From the NCBI GenBank assembly GCA_030637065.1, contig DAOVVQ010000090.1:1-12410 (forward strand): a stretch of 12,410 bases of DNA. The letters are read 5' to 3'. The notes under the pieces were generated by a model, which was not told the origin of the DNA, ran no database searches, and saw only the letters and a program-made list of their open reading frames with translations. Shown here piece after piece: positions 1-6,611 of the stretch (position 1 is the stretch's first letter; every line of letters starts with the position of its first letter). The position numbers and the translations under genes are program-made. The stretch comes from Planctomycetota bacterium. Its GTDB lineage: Bacteria; Planctomycetota; Phycisphaerae; Sedimentisphaerales; Anaerohalosphaeraceae.

Positions 1-193
1 ATAATCCTTTCAGAAATTAACAATTTCATGAGGTTATACCATACCCACAATGATGGCGCCACTTTTTTTTGTTACACCCATCGCCGGAGACCTGCGGCGT
101 TAATGAAAAAGACATCGAAATTGGTCGGCTGTTTGTGTAGAATACCAGCCGTTAAGGTATGTGGCGGACTTGTGGTTTTTTGTGGGTTTGAAA
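1..193. other. Leading intergenic stretch with no supported gene
   Basis: No convincing gene is visible here. A 96-codon frame beginning at 28 runs into the fucosyltransferase gene in another frame; its product is cysteine-rich, resembles nothing I know and has no ribosome-binding site, so I treat it as chance. A TAGAAT hexamer at 138-143 could be a -10 box for the downstream gene, but no good -35 box sits 16-18 bases upstream. The promoter of the glycan cassette may lie outside the window. Confidence 0.5.
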
Positions 194-1069
194 ATGATAA
201 TTGTCAGGTTATTCGGTGGTTTGGGCAACCAAATGTTTCAATATGCCGCTGGCAGACATCTTGCCAGGATAAACAAGACGGTGTTGAAGCTGGATGTGTC
301 CGGTTTTGGCGACGATGAGCTGCGCGAATATGCGCTTGAGCCGTTTTGTATCCGTGAAGAATTTGCTGCGCCCGAAGAAGTCGCTTGCCTGACGACGGCG
401 AGGCAGACTGCGTTTGGCAGGATGGTGCACGGCCTGCTCCACAATCATCCGAAACGTCCCCGGTCGTATATTCGCCGGAAATCGCCCTGTTTCGAGCCTT
501 CAATTCTCAATCTGGGAGACAATGTATACCTTGAGGGCTACTGGCAAAGCGAGAAATTCTTTGAGGCAAGTGCGGATGTTATCCGTCGGGAATTTGCGTT
601 TCGCGGCGAGCAAACCGGCAGGAACAGGGAGTTGGCCGGCGAGATCGATGCCGCTGAGGCGGTGAGCGTTCACGTTCGGCGTGGCGATTATGTTTCCGAC
701 CCGAAGGCAAACCAGACACACGGGACCTGCGGGTTGGAGTATTATCTTGCCAGCGTCGAGTATGTGGCGAGGTTTGCCGAAAATCCGCATTTTTTCATTT
801 TTAGCGACGATCCGGCGTGGTGCCGCGATAACCTTAACCTGCCTTATCCTACCACTATTGTCGATCATGACGGGCTTGGGTGCGGACATGAGGATATGCG
901 GCTGATGAGCCAGTGCCGCCACCACATCGTCGCGAACAGTTCGTTTTCATGGTGGGGGGCATGGCTGAATCCGGGTGCCGACAAGATCGTCTGTGCCCCA
1001 AAGAAATGGTTTGCGACAGATAAATATTCGACTGACGGGATTATCCCTGAAAGATGGATAAGGATGTAG
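194..1069 (+). CDS. Alpha-1,2-fucosyltransferase-like glycosyltransferase, family GT11
   Basis: The product should transfer fucose (or a related deoxyhexose) from its GDP donor to an acceptor sugar during synthesis of a surface or secreted glycan. The 291-residue length is typical of bacterial GT11 enzymes. Family hallmarks are in order: an N-terminal GGLGNQMFQYA block (residues 8-18), YLEGYWQSEKFF (112-123), the donor-binding HxRRxD motif as HVRRGDY (150-156), and SSFSWWGAWLN near residues 239-249. The start at 194 is chosen because GT11 proteins begin a few residues before GGLGNQ. A GTG at 161 would add 11 residues with no family counterpart. There is no strong ribosome-binding site. No signal peptide or membrane segment is seen, so it is probably cytosolic. 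It is the first gene of a same-strand run with methyltransferase genes, which fits glycan assembly followed by methylation. Exact linkage and acceptor cannot be read from sequence. Confidence 0.9.
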   Translation: MIIVRLFGGLGNQMFQYAAGRHLARINKTVLKLDVSGFGDDELREYALEPFCIREEFAAPEEVACLTTARQTAFGRMVHGLLHNHPKRPRSYIRRKSPCFEPSILNLGDNVYLEGYWQSEKFFEASADVIRREFAFRGEQTGRNRELAGEIDAAEAVSVHVRRGDYVSDPKANQTHGTCGLEYYLASVEYVARFAENPHFFIFSDDPAWCRDNLNLPYPTTIVDHDGLGCGHEDMRLMSQCRHHIVANSSFSWWGAWLNPGADKIVCAPKKWFATDKYSTDGIIPERWIRM

Positions 1070-1119
1070 TATTATAACCAAAGATTTCCGGCGGTTTATT
1101 ATTGAGGGCCATAAGTAAG

Positions 1120-1794
1120 ATGAAACTGGTAGCAAGATTTGTCGAGGCGTGTCGATATTACGCTTACAAGAGGGCACGGAAGCGTAATCGTTCGATTCGC
1201 AAGCAGCGGGTTCAGGCATGGTATGACATGAACGGCGGCAAGCCTTTTTGTTTGGATTATGACCTTCGTGCCGATTCGGTTGCTTTCGATCTGGGAGGCT
1301 ATAAAGGCGATTGGACGTTTGCTGTCTTTGAGAAATACGGTTGCAGGGTTCATTGTTTCGAGCCGGTTCGGCGTTTTGCCGATGAAATCGAAAAGCGTTT
1401 TGCGGGTAACAGCAGTATATACGTGCATCGGTTTGGTCTGGCTGAGGCTGATAAGAAGATCGGGATATCACTGGCGGAAAATTCGTCGTCTGCTTTCAAA
1501 GGTAAAAGGCAAGAAGATATCAGTCTTGTTCGGGCGGCGGATTTTATTGCCGGGCAAAGTATCAGCCGGATCGACCTGATGAAGATAAATATCGAAGGCG
1601 GCGAATATGACCTGTTGGAACATCTGATTGACAGTGGTGTGATCGGTGCAATAGCCGATGTTCAGGTTCAGTTTCATGATTTTGTTCCTCATGCCGAGAA
1701 GCGTATGGAGGAGATACAGAGGCGTTTAAGCGAGACTCATGAATTGACCTGGCAATATAAATTCATATGGGAAAACTGGAAACTGAAAACGTGA
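1120..1794 (+). CDS. FkbM family SAM-dependent methyltransferase
   Basis: Predicted class I S-adenosylmethionine O-methyltransferase of 224 residues, the FkbM type common in polysaccharide clusters. A glycine-rich SAM loop is seen as DLGGYKGDWT (residues 57-66), the acidic end of strand 2 as CFEP (79-82), and the family signature KINIEGGEYDLLEHL at 155-169, matching the usual KxDxEGxE block. The first 30 residues are very basic (KRARKRNRSIRKQR), which may help it associate with a membrane or anionic polymer; that is inference. ATG at 1120 is preferred, with GAGGG at 1104-1108 eleven bases upstream; a TTG at 1102 would add six residues. It lies 50 bp after the fucosyltransferase and 39 bp before the next methyltransferase-like gene, so cotranscription is likely. 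The substrate is probably a sugar hydroxyl on the same glycan. Confidence 0.85.
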   Translation: MKLVARFVEACRYYAYKRARKRNRSIRKQRVQAWYDMNGGKPFCLDYDLRADSVAFDLGGYKGDWTFAVFEKYGCRVHCFEPVRRFADEIEKRFAGNSSIYVHRFGLAEADKKIGISLAENSSSAFKGKRQEDISLVRAADFIAGQSISRIDLMKINIEGGEYDLLEHLIDSGVIGAIADVQVQFHDFVPHAEKRMEEIQRRLSETHELTWQYKFIWENWKLKT

Positions 1795-1833
1795 GTGTTA
1801 CCGGTCTTTCTGTTATTTAAACAGGGTATAATT

Positions 1834-2496
1834 ATGCTGAAGGATTTCAAGAGATATTTGGAGCGGATTGCATTTGCGGAATCTTTTGCCCGGCGGAGAC
1901 GGCAGAAGAGGCTTGAGAGGAAATATGCCGTGTGGAAAGAAAAAGGGGCGGTGCTTCCGATGCCTCCTCTGGGGAAACAGATGGTGCTGGAGGAATACGC
2001 AGCAAGATTTTCGCCGCCGGTATTTGTGGAGACGGGCACCTACAAAGGTGATATGGTCTATGCAATGTTGAATAAATTCGAGAAGATGTATTCGATCGAG
2101 CTGGACGAAGTTCTTTTCGCAAAGGCCCAGCGGAAATTTGCCGGATATGAGCATGTCAGTATCATGTGTGGTCAAAGCGGTGCGGTTCTGCCTGATGTTC
2201 TTAAGGGTATATCCCAGGCGTGTATGTTCTGGCTGGACGCACATTACTCCGGCGGATGCACGGCAAAAGGTGAGCTTGACACCCCAATACTGCAGGAGCT
2301 TCGTTGTATATTGGCTCATCCCAATGCGCGGGACCACATAATACTGATTGACGATGCCCGCGAGTTCACGGGCGGCAATGATTATCCGACTGTGGAAGGG
2401 CTGAGCAGGTTTATCACGGATACGTGTCCTGGTCGAACCATTGAAGTGAAAGATGACATAATAAGAGTGTGTCCGGCGAAGAGGATTGTACGATGA
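1834..2496 (+). CDS. Class I SAM methyltransferase-like protein (DAHYSGG type)
   Basis: A 220-residue protein with a Rossmann methyltransferase layout: FVETGTYKGDMV (residues 64-75) as SAM loop, YSIELDEVLF (96-105) as strand 2 with its acidic residue, WLDAHYSGG (133-141) as the strand 4 acidic motif, and ILIDDAREFTG (170-180) as a later acidic strand. This pattern is found in uncharacterised proteins of glycan clusters; the substrate is unknown. ATG 1834 has AGGG at 1823-1826 seven bases upstream. A GTG at 1795, right after the previous stop, would add 13 residues and is less likely. The N-terminus (FKRYLER...FARRRRQKR) is basic and resembles that of the gene at 2574. The last nine codons (VCPAKRIVR) lie inside a duplicated block that also precedes the zinc-ribbon gene, and the stop overlaps a start as ATGA, so the native C-terminus may have been replaced by recombination. 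Confidence 0.75.
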   Translation: MLKDFKRYLERIAFAESFARRRRQKRLERKYAVWKEKGAVLPMPPLGKQMVLEEYAARFSPPVFVETGTYKGDMVYAMLNKFEKMYSIELDEVLFAKAQRKFAGYEHVSIMCGQSGAVLPDVLKGISQACMFWLDAHYSGGCTAKGELDTPILQELRCILAHPNARDHIILIDDAREFTGGNDYPTVEGLSRFITDTCPGRTIEVKDDIIRVCPAKRIVR

Positions 2497-2528
2497 TTCG
2501 ATTCAAATGCCTCGATTATGGCACTGTG
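2467..2528 (+). repeat. Left copy of 62-bp direct repeat
   Basis: Matches 3961-4022 at exactly 1494 bp distance with no gaps, 50 of 62 positions identical by eye. It includes the last ten codons of the methyltransferase-like gene, its stop, a ribosome-binding site and the overlapping start codon. In the stop-codon frame the two copies read VCPAKRIVR and MCLARGIAR before TGA, so both coding frames are preserved across the repeat. Confidence 0.85.
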
Positions 2529-2570
2529 GCGGTTAGAAAAGCTGCTCGAAACTTTAAGGCATCTTATTAG
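2493..2570 (+). pseudogene. 25-codon decayed copy of the zinc-ribbon gene start
   Basis: This short frame begins MIRFKC and continues LDYGTV before diverging and stopping at TAG. The intact gene at 3987 begins MIRFKCTGCGTV, so the second cysteine of the first knuckle is Tyr here. Nucleotide identity covers the ribosome-binding site, start and first dozen codons (2467-2528 versus 3961-4022, 50 of 62 bases by my count, with a 21-base identical run at 2490-2510). Its ATG overlaps the upstream stop as ATGA and an AGAGG lies eight bases upstream, so it could still be translated by coupling. With only one cysteine pair residue left it cannot form the zinc ribbon. I read it as a gene remnant; a functional leader peptide is the less likely alternative. 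Confidence 0.7.
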
Positions 2571-2573
2571 AAA

Positions 2574-2921
2574 ATGCGTGAATCACTGAAATTATATTTG
2601 GAACGTAAAACGCCTTTGGGCATTTTTGCGAGGTACAGGAGGAAACGGCGAGACGTCAGGAGGCACGGAAGGGCCAGGGACAATATAACGGGGGTTTTGC
2701 GGATTCCTCCGTTCAGCGATCATCTCATCGGTTCCGAATATGTGAGCAGTTCTCTGAATCCGGCAAGGTTGGATTATTTTCTGATTTGGGGCCACGGTCT
2801 AAGGTACAGAGACCGGATCATTGACATGATATGTGATCACGAGGACTTCAATATTATAAAGGTCATCAAGCATCGACCGAAGCATATCAGGCACTTTGTC
2901 ACGACTTTTTTCCACAAATAA
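2574..2921 (+). CDS. Short unrecognised protein in the glycan cassette, possibly truncated
   Basis: A 115-residue product whose family I cannot name. The N-terminus is basic (residues 1-33: KLYLER, FARYRRKRRDVRR) and resembles that of the protein encoded at 1834. The middle part (FSDHLIGSEYVSSSLNPARLDYFLIWGHGLRYRD as separate segments, residues 47-80) and the end (EDFNIIKVIKH, 90-100) look like a folded, conserved alpha/beta segment rather than random translation. The frame then ends at HIRHFVTTFFHK, right after a run of six T at 2906-2911, where a larger protein might be expected to continue; I found no obvious continuation in the other frames. It follows the fragment's stop by three bases, and only a distant AAGG (2556-2559) could serve as ribosome-binding site. 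It may be a domain cut from a larger glycan-modifying enzyme by the rearrangement seen next to it. Confidence 0.55.
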   Translation: MRESLKLYLERKTPLGIFARYRRKRRDVRRHGRARDNITGVLRIPPFSDHLIGSEYVSSSLNPARLDYFLIWGHGLRYRDRIIDMICDHEDFNIIKVIKHRPKHIRHFVTTFFHK

Positions 2922-3154
2922 TTCATAGCGTGTGGCCGGTATTCATTTTGATTAACGGATGATGGGCGATATACACCGAATCTGAGTGTTTTGCAGTCTT
3001 TCTTTGCTCCTGGCAGCGGAAGGGGATGACCGGGGAGAATTCTGTTGAGATAACGATCTGGATTGGTATAATCTATTTCTGTGGCTGGGATACGGAGGGC
3101 TCCGTACCAGAAAAATCCGGTGTTTTGAGAAACCAAAACGAGGAGTCGGTTTGT
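2922..3154. other. Intergenic stretch with a 16-bp palindrome
   Basis: No gene is supported. A perfect palindrome, TACGGAGGGCTCCGTA with a two-base centre, lies at 3091-3106. It is not followed by a T run, so it is not a normal terminator and could be an operator or a short hairpin in the leader of the methyltransferase gene at 3155. AGGAG at 3141-3145 is that gene's ribosome-binding site. Confidence 0.45.
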
Positions 3155-3778
3155 ATGTCATACGAAACTCAGAAAGCAAACAGGCGGCGCAGAAAAACAT
3201 TTCTGTTCACTGAAAGGGTCTTTGTCGGAAAAGGCATAGATATAGGTTCCGGCAAGGATCTTATGAGAAAGCGCGGCTTCGGAAAGGTTAAGTCGATCGA
3301 GGCGTTCGATCTTGAGGACGGTGATGCGCAGTACATAGACAGGTATCGCCCCGCAGAGACGTATGATTTTGTTTACAGTTCGAACTGCCTTGAACACATG
3401 AACGACCCGAGTGCAGCCCTGAAGGCCTGGTTTTCACTGGTTAAGGACGGAGGATATATGGCTTTTACGGTTCCGGATGAAGACTTGTATGAGCAGGGCA
3501 GCTTTCCTTCGCGATTCAATCCGGGGCACCAATGGACATTTACGGTTCGCAAGAGGGAATCATGGAGTCCGAAATCGTTGAACATACTGGATCTGCTTAA
3601 ACAGATGGATGACTGCCGGATAATCAAGGTAGAGCTGATGGATACGAAGTACGATTATTCGGATACGTCCGGGCGGGATCAGACCAAGGGCAAGAGGTCG
3701 GCAGAGGCCTTCATCGAAGTGGTAGTGCAAAAGGCAAAGGCGTTGTCGCCGGCAGCCAGTGAGAGCAAATGTGGTTGA
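3155..3778 (+). CDS. Type 11 SAM-dependent methyltransferase
   Basis: A 207-residue class I methyltransferase. Visible motifs are the SAM loop GKGIDIGSGKD (residues 25-35), AFDLEDGDA (50-58) at strand 2, and YDFVYSSNCLEHMNDPSAAL (70-89), the usual strand 4 block with its LEH signature. These are followed by LVKDGGYMAFTVPDEDLYEQG (95-115). The DEDLYEQGxFPSRFNxGHQWTFT stretch is characteristic of a methyltransferase group often found in glycan and glycolipid clusters. Substrate unknown. The start at 3155 is supported by AGGAG nine bases upstream; the in-frame ATG at 3026 has poor support and would add 43 unrelated residues. It lies inside the 1.5-kb segment bounded by the 62-bp direct repeats, 233 bp after the preceding short gene, so it may have its own promoter. 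Confidence 0.85.
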   Translation: MSYETQKANRRRRKTFLFTERVFVGKGIDIGSGKDLMRKRGFGKVKSIEAFDLEDGDAQYIDRYRPAETYDFVYSSNCLEHMNDPSAALKAWFSLVKDGGYMAFTVPDEDLYEQGSFPSRFNPGHQWTFTVRKRESWSPKSLNILDLLKQMDDCRIIKVELMDTKYDYSDTSGRDQTKGKRSAEAFIEVVVQKAKALSPAASESKCG

Positions 3779-3986
3779 CACAACAAATACCAAAGAGTAG
3801 CGAGGTGATTGCCAGGAGAAACCCTCCGGTTTTGCCTTTGCGTGGCGGCAAGTCTGGCACTTGAGGATCATTTTCAGGGGAATACGGGCATTTCATCAAA
3901 AAACACTTGCAATCTCCTGAAAAGCGGGTAACTTTCTCGTAGAGTGTGCTTTCTGAGAAGATGTGTTTGGCGAGAGGGATTGCACG
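3779..3986. other. Intergenic stretch ending in the right copy of the direct repeat
   Basis: No gene is supported before the repeat at 3961. A weak hairpin, AAACC-CTCC-GGTTT, lies just after the methyltransferase gene near 3818-3831, followed only by TTGCCTTT, so it is at best a poor terminator. In the stop-codon frame of the upstream repeat copy the final codons read MCLARGIAR then TGA overlapping the next ATG, a relic of a methyltransferase-gene end. I could not extend this similarity upstream of about 3961. Confidence 0.45.
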
Positions 3987-4022
3987 ATGATTCGATTCAA
4001 ATGCACCGGTTGTGGCACAGTG
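3961..4022 (+). repeat. Right copy of 62-bp direct repeat
   Basis: Partner of 2467-2528. It carries the ribosome-binding site (AGAGGG at 3973-3978, eight bases from the ATG) and the first 12 codons of the intact zinc-ribbon gene. Because the intact gene continues from this copy, this is the functional end of the pair. Confidence 0.85.
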
Positions 4023-5465
4023 CTTCAGGCTCCGGGCCAATATGCCGGCAAACGCGTCAAATGTTCCAAATGCGAGCGGGTCCTCGACGTCCCGCGTGAG
4101 TCGGCACTGCCCGATGACGAGAGGGTTTTGTGCATCTGTCCCGGCTGTAAGGCTAATTTTAAGGCCGATGATACTGACGAAGGCAAGAAGCTCAAGTGCC
4201 CTCAGTGCAGCAGCGCGTTCGACCTGCCCGGCGCCGGAGAAGTTTCAGGTGATGCAAGCACGCTGCGGTTTCGTTGCGGCGGCTGTGGGCAGAAATACCG
4301 CGTACCATCGAGATACGCCGGCAAGAAGTTCAGGTGTCTTGCGTGCAAACAGCCTTGTGCCGTACCCGAATTACCCGAATTGCCGCAAGAGGCCATGGAG
4401 GCCGATGAGTTCATCGACGAGAGCCCTCCCGTGTGGGACGACGACCCGGCTGACGAGGAGCGGCAGGAGCAGGAGCATGGCCGGGAGGCCCAGGTCGACG
4501 CCGGATCGGAGGAAAAGCCCGGTGGTTTCATGATGATGAATAACGGGCGAATGATCAAACGTCGCATCGGATCGCAGGAGACGGACCAGCCGGACAAACC
4601 GATGATGATCCCGGCGGCTGTGGTGATCGGCTTTTATGTCGTGGCAGGATTGGGTTTTTTGTTATTTATCGGTGGCGAACCCGAGGACCGAACAAGAGAA
4701 GCCATCAACTATAGTCGCAGCCTGATCATACAATTCAACCGCGGCAAGTTCAATCCGCCCAAGACTATGGCTGACTTTATGGATTTTGTCGACAACGGAC
4801 CCTCGACCGAGGGCATCGAGGTCCTTTGGACATTGGCCGGGGACATTGCGACGATAACGCCTGAGGTCCTGCATACACACGCCAACCACCGTATATGCGG
4901 CTTTGTGATTCGCAATACGGTTGAATTTAAGAACGCGCCCGCGCGTGAAGTTCTCATGGGGGTCTACCTGGTGCGGGATTATCAGGGTTTTGTTGAAGTG
5001 ATCGTCAATGACGCAGACGGAAACAAATTAGGCTCAGCCGGCGAAATAGATGCCGGATCGCTGGAGGCGGAGATCGATAAGTTTGTCGATGACAGGGATA
5101 TGCCGCGAGATGGGTTTTTCTTTTATGGTCTGGCGGTCGGTCTGATCGTGGTGCTTATGTTTTTTGGGTCGGTGTGGAAGGTTCTGGAGATGGCGGACGA
5201 GGGTGGCTGGGCATCTATGCTGCCGATCTACAATATGGTCGCGCTCGCCCGGGCGGGCGGCAAGCCGGGGATCCTTGGCGCCGTTTGTGTCGTAGTCAAT
5301 CTCGTTCCCGTTGCGGGCACTCTGGTTTCGCTCGGATTGTATGTTTATATCTCGATAGGATTGGCCCGGCGGTTCGACCAGGGTGTTCTTTTTGGTCTGG
5401 GGCTGGCTTATCTGCCGTATGTTTTCTATCCGCTCCTGGCCCTTTCGGACCGCGGTTTCGACTGA
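3987..5465 (+). CDS. Membrane protein with three N-terminal zinc ribbons and a DUF5684-like tail
   Basis: The 492-residue product has a clear modular build. Three MJ0042/FYDLN-style zinc ribbons occupy about residues 1-36 (C6, C9, C26, C29), 48-81 (C51, C54, C71, C74) and 93-126 (C97, C100, C117, C120), each spaced CxxC-N16-CxxC, with repeated YAGKxxxC segments. An acidic, low-complexity linker (about 127-180) follows, then a membrane segment (about 208-229). A middle domain (about 230-375) has a pilin-like NYSRSLIIQFNRGKFNPP start. The C-terminal membrane domain (about 377-490) contains GGWASMLPIYNMVALARAGGKPG, typical of DUF5684/signal-peptidase-associated membrane proteins. The ribbons are predicted cytosolic; function is unknown, possibly sensing or scaffolding. 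ATG 3987 is chosen over GTG 3963 because of the AGAGGG box and because the family starts at MIxFxCxxC. A 25-codon relic of this gene start sits at 2493. Confidence 0.8.
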   Translation: MIRFKCTGCGTVLQAPGQYAGKRVKCSKCERVLDVPRESALPDDERVLCICPGCKANFKADDTDEGKKLKCPQCSSAFDLPGAGEVSGDASTLRFRCGGCGQKYRVPSRYAGKKFRCLACKQPCAVPELPELPQEAMEADEFIDESPPVWDDDPADEERQEQEHGREAQVDAGSEEKPGGFMMMNNGRMIKRRIGSQETDQPDKPMMIPAAVVIGFYVVAGLGFLLFIGGEPEDRTREAINYSRSLIIQFNRGKFNPPKTMADFMDFVDNGPSTEGIEVLWTLAGDIATITPEVLHTHANHRICGFVIRNTVEFKNAPAREVLMGVYLVRDYQGFVEVIVNDADGNKLGSAGEIDAGSLEAEIDKFVDDRDMPRDGFFFYGLAVGLIVVLMFFGSVWKVLEMADEGGWASMLPIYNMVALARAGGKPGILGAVCVVVNLVPVAGTLVSLGLYVYISIGLARRFDQGVLFGLGLAYLPYVFYPLLALSDRGFD

Positions 5466-5486
5466 GATCGATGTGGCGAGGCGTTG

Positions 5487-5499
5487 ATACAGCCTGTAT
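5487..5499. promoter_or_regulatory. Short inverted repeat upstream of GH130 gene
   Basis: ATACAG-C-CTGTAT, six perfect base pairs around a single centre base, lies 22 bases after the zinc-ribbon gene and about 135 bases before the phosphorylase gene. Its size suits a repressor operator, but it could be chance. I see no clear promoter in the rest of 5466-5634. Confidence 0.25.
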
Positions 5500-5634
5500 G
5501 TGCAGGTTTCACTCCGCAGCGGGTGGGTTTTGAACTGCAAAATAAGTCTGGACAACGGCCATGACAGGCGGTATTGTTTCTGCAAGGGGTGGAGGGCAAA
5601 CAGCGGGCAGCGGGTGGTTAATAAGGAGATAGCT

Positions 5635-6570
5635 ATGCGGAAAGAGATCGTTACACGTTATGAGAATAATCCCATCCTTACCAGGGACGATGTTCCTTAT
5701 AAGGTCGAGACGGTGCATAATGCCGGTGTTGCCCGGTTTGGCGGCAGGTATATGATGCTCTTTCGTTCGCATCTCGATAGCGGCCGGTCGATAATCGGTC
5801 TTGCCGAGAGCGCCGATGGGTTCGATTTCAAGGTTCGAAGTGAGCCTTTCATGGTGCCGTCTAAGGAGGGCGTTTTTGCCGAGTACGAGGAATACGGTGT
5901 CGAGGATCCACGGATCACGTTTCTTGAGGGGGCGTATTATATTACTTATAGTGCATACTCGCGGCATGGTGTGCGGATAGGGCTGGCAAAGACGATGGAT
6001 TTCGAGTCGGTCGAGCGGGTGTCGTTTATCACACAGGCGGATTATCGAAATACGGTGATCTTCCCGGAAAAGATAAACGGACGATATGTCAAGCTCGACA
6101 GGCCCCACTCCGATATCAGCCCGTGGTCGATCTGGATCAGTTTCTCGAACGACCTTATTCACTGGGGCGATTCGCGCGTGGTTATGAAGCCGGTTACGTA
6201 CCACTGGGACGAGATGAAGATAGGGCCGGGCGCGCCGCCGATCAGGACCGACAAGGGGTGGCTGAATATCTACCACGGCGTTTTTCCGACGATGGACGGG
6301 TGCGTGTACCGCCTTGGCGTTGCCCTGCATGAACTGGATGATCCGGCGAAGATCATTGCCGTTGGCGACAGGTGGATATTACAGCCGCAGGACCCGTGGG
6401 AGATAACCGGATATGTTCACAATGTCGTCTTTTCGTGCGCCGCGGTCGCCGAGGACGATGGGACCGTCAAGATATACTGGGGCGGAGCCGACAAGGTGAT
6501 GTGCGCCGGAACAGCGGTAATCGATGAATTAGTCGACTTCTGCCTCGAAGACTCAAGACCGCCGATGTAA
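5635..6570 (+). CDS. Glycoside hydrolase family 130 beta-mannoside phosphorylase
   Basis: The 311-residue protein is a five-bladed beta-propeller enzyme of GH130, which cleaves beta-mannosides by phosphorolysis to give mannose 1-phosphate, or in some members by hydrolysis. Key features are NPILTRDDVPY at the N-terminus, HNAGVARFGGRYMMLFR (28-44), and the YGVEDPR block with the expected catalytic acid D91 (87-93). Conserved positions matching the phosphate contacts of characterised members are R156 (LDRPHS), K205 (EMKIGPGAPP) and H224 (YHGV), which argue for a phosphorylase; that is inference from family knowledge. No signal peptide is seen, so it acts in the cytosol on imported oligosaccharides. 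ATG 5635 has AAGGAG at 5623-5628, six bases upstream; the longer frame from 5500 lacks family similarity. The donor disaccharide (mannosyl-glucose, mannobiose or mannosyl-GlcNAc) cannot be assigned. It is 169 bp after the zinc-ribbon gene and faces the MBL gene tail to tail. Confidence 0.88.
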   Translation: MRKEIVTRYENNPILTRDDVPYKVETVHNAGVARFGGRYMMLFRSHLDSGRSIIGLAESADGFDFKVRSEPFMVPSKEGVFAEYEEYGVEDPRITFLEGAYYITYSAYSRHGVRIGLAKTMDFESVERVSFITQADYRNTVIFPEKINGRYVKLDRPHSDISPWSIWISFSNDLIHWGDSRVVMKPVTYHWDEMKIGPGAPPIRTDKGWLNIYHGVFPTMDGCVYRLGVALHELDDPAKIIAVGDRWILQPQDPWEITGYVHNVVFSCAAVAEDDGTVKIYWGGADKVMCAGTAVIDELVDFCLEDSRPPM

Positions 6571-6586
6571 GCGGCCAGCAGGTAGG

Positions 6587-6602
6587 GTGAGCCATGGCTC
6601 AC
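6587..6602. repeat. 16-bp perfect palindrome
   Basis: GTGAGCCATGGCTCAC is a perfect palindrome 17 bases after the phosphorylase stop. It is the first of several self-complementary pieces in this convergent gap. Similar GTGAGCCATGGCTCAC-type sequences are, from memory, frequent intergenic repeats in environmental bacterial genomes; here only the palindrome itself is directly seen. Confidence 0.6.
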
Positions 6603-6611
6603 GCGGAAAAA

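Noticed and set aside
28..318. 96-codon frame overlapping the start of the fucosyltransferase gene
   Set aside because: No ribosome-binding site or recognisable family, and most of it lies in a shifted frame within the GT11 coding region.
2906..2921. Simple one-base frameshift in the T6 run to explain the short gene at 2574
   Set aside because: Shifting either way gives only a few more codons before a stop and no sequence that looks like a domain continuation.
3091..3106. 16-bp palindrome as an intrinsic terminator
   Set aside because: The two-base centre leaves little loop and no T run follows, so it is kept only as a possible operator or chance palindrome.
5509..6330. 273-codon minus-strand frame opposite the GH130 gene
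   Set aside because: Antisense shadow of a gene with clear GH130 motifs; the product resembles nothing.
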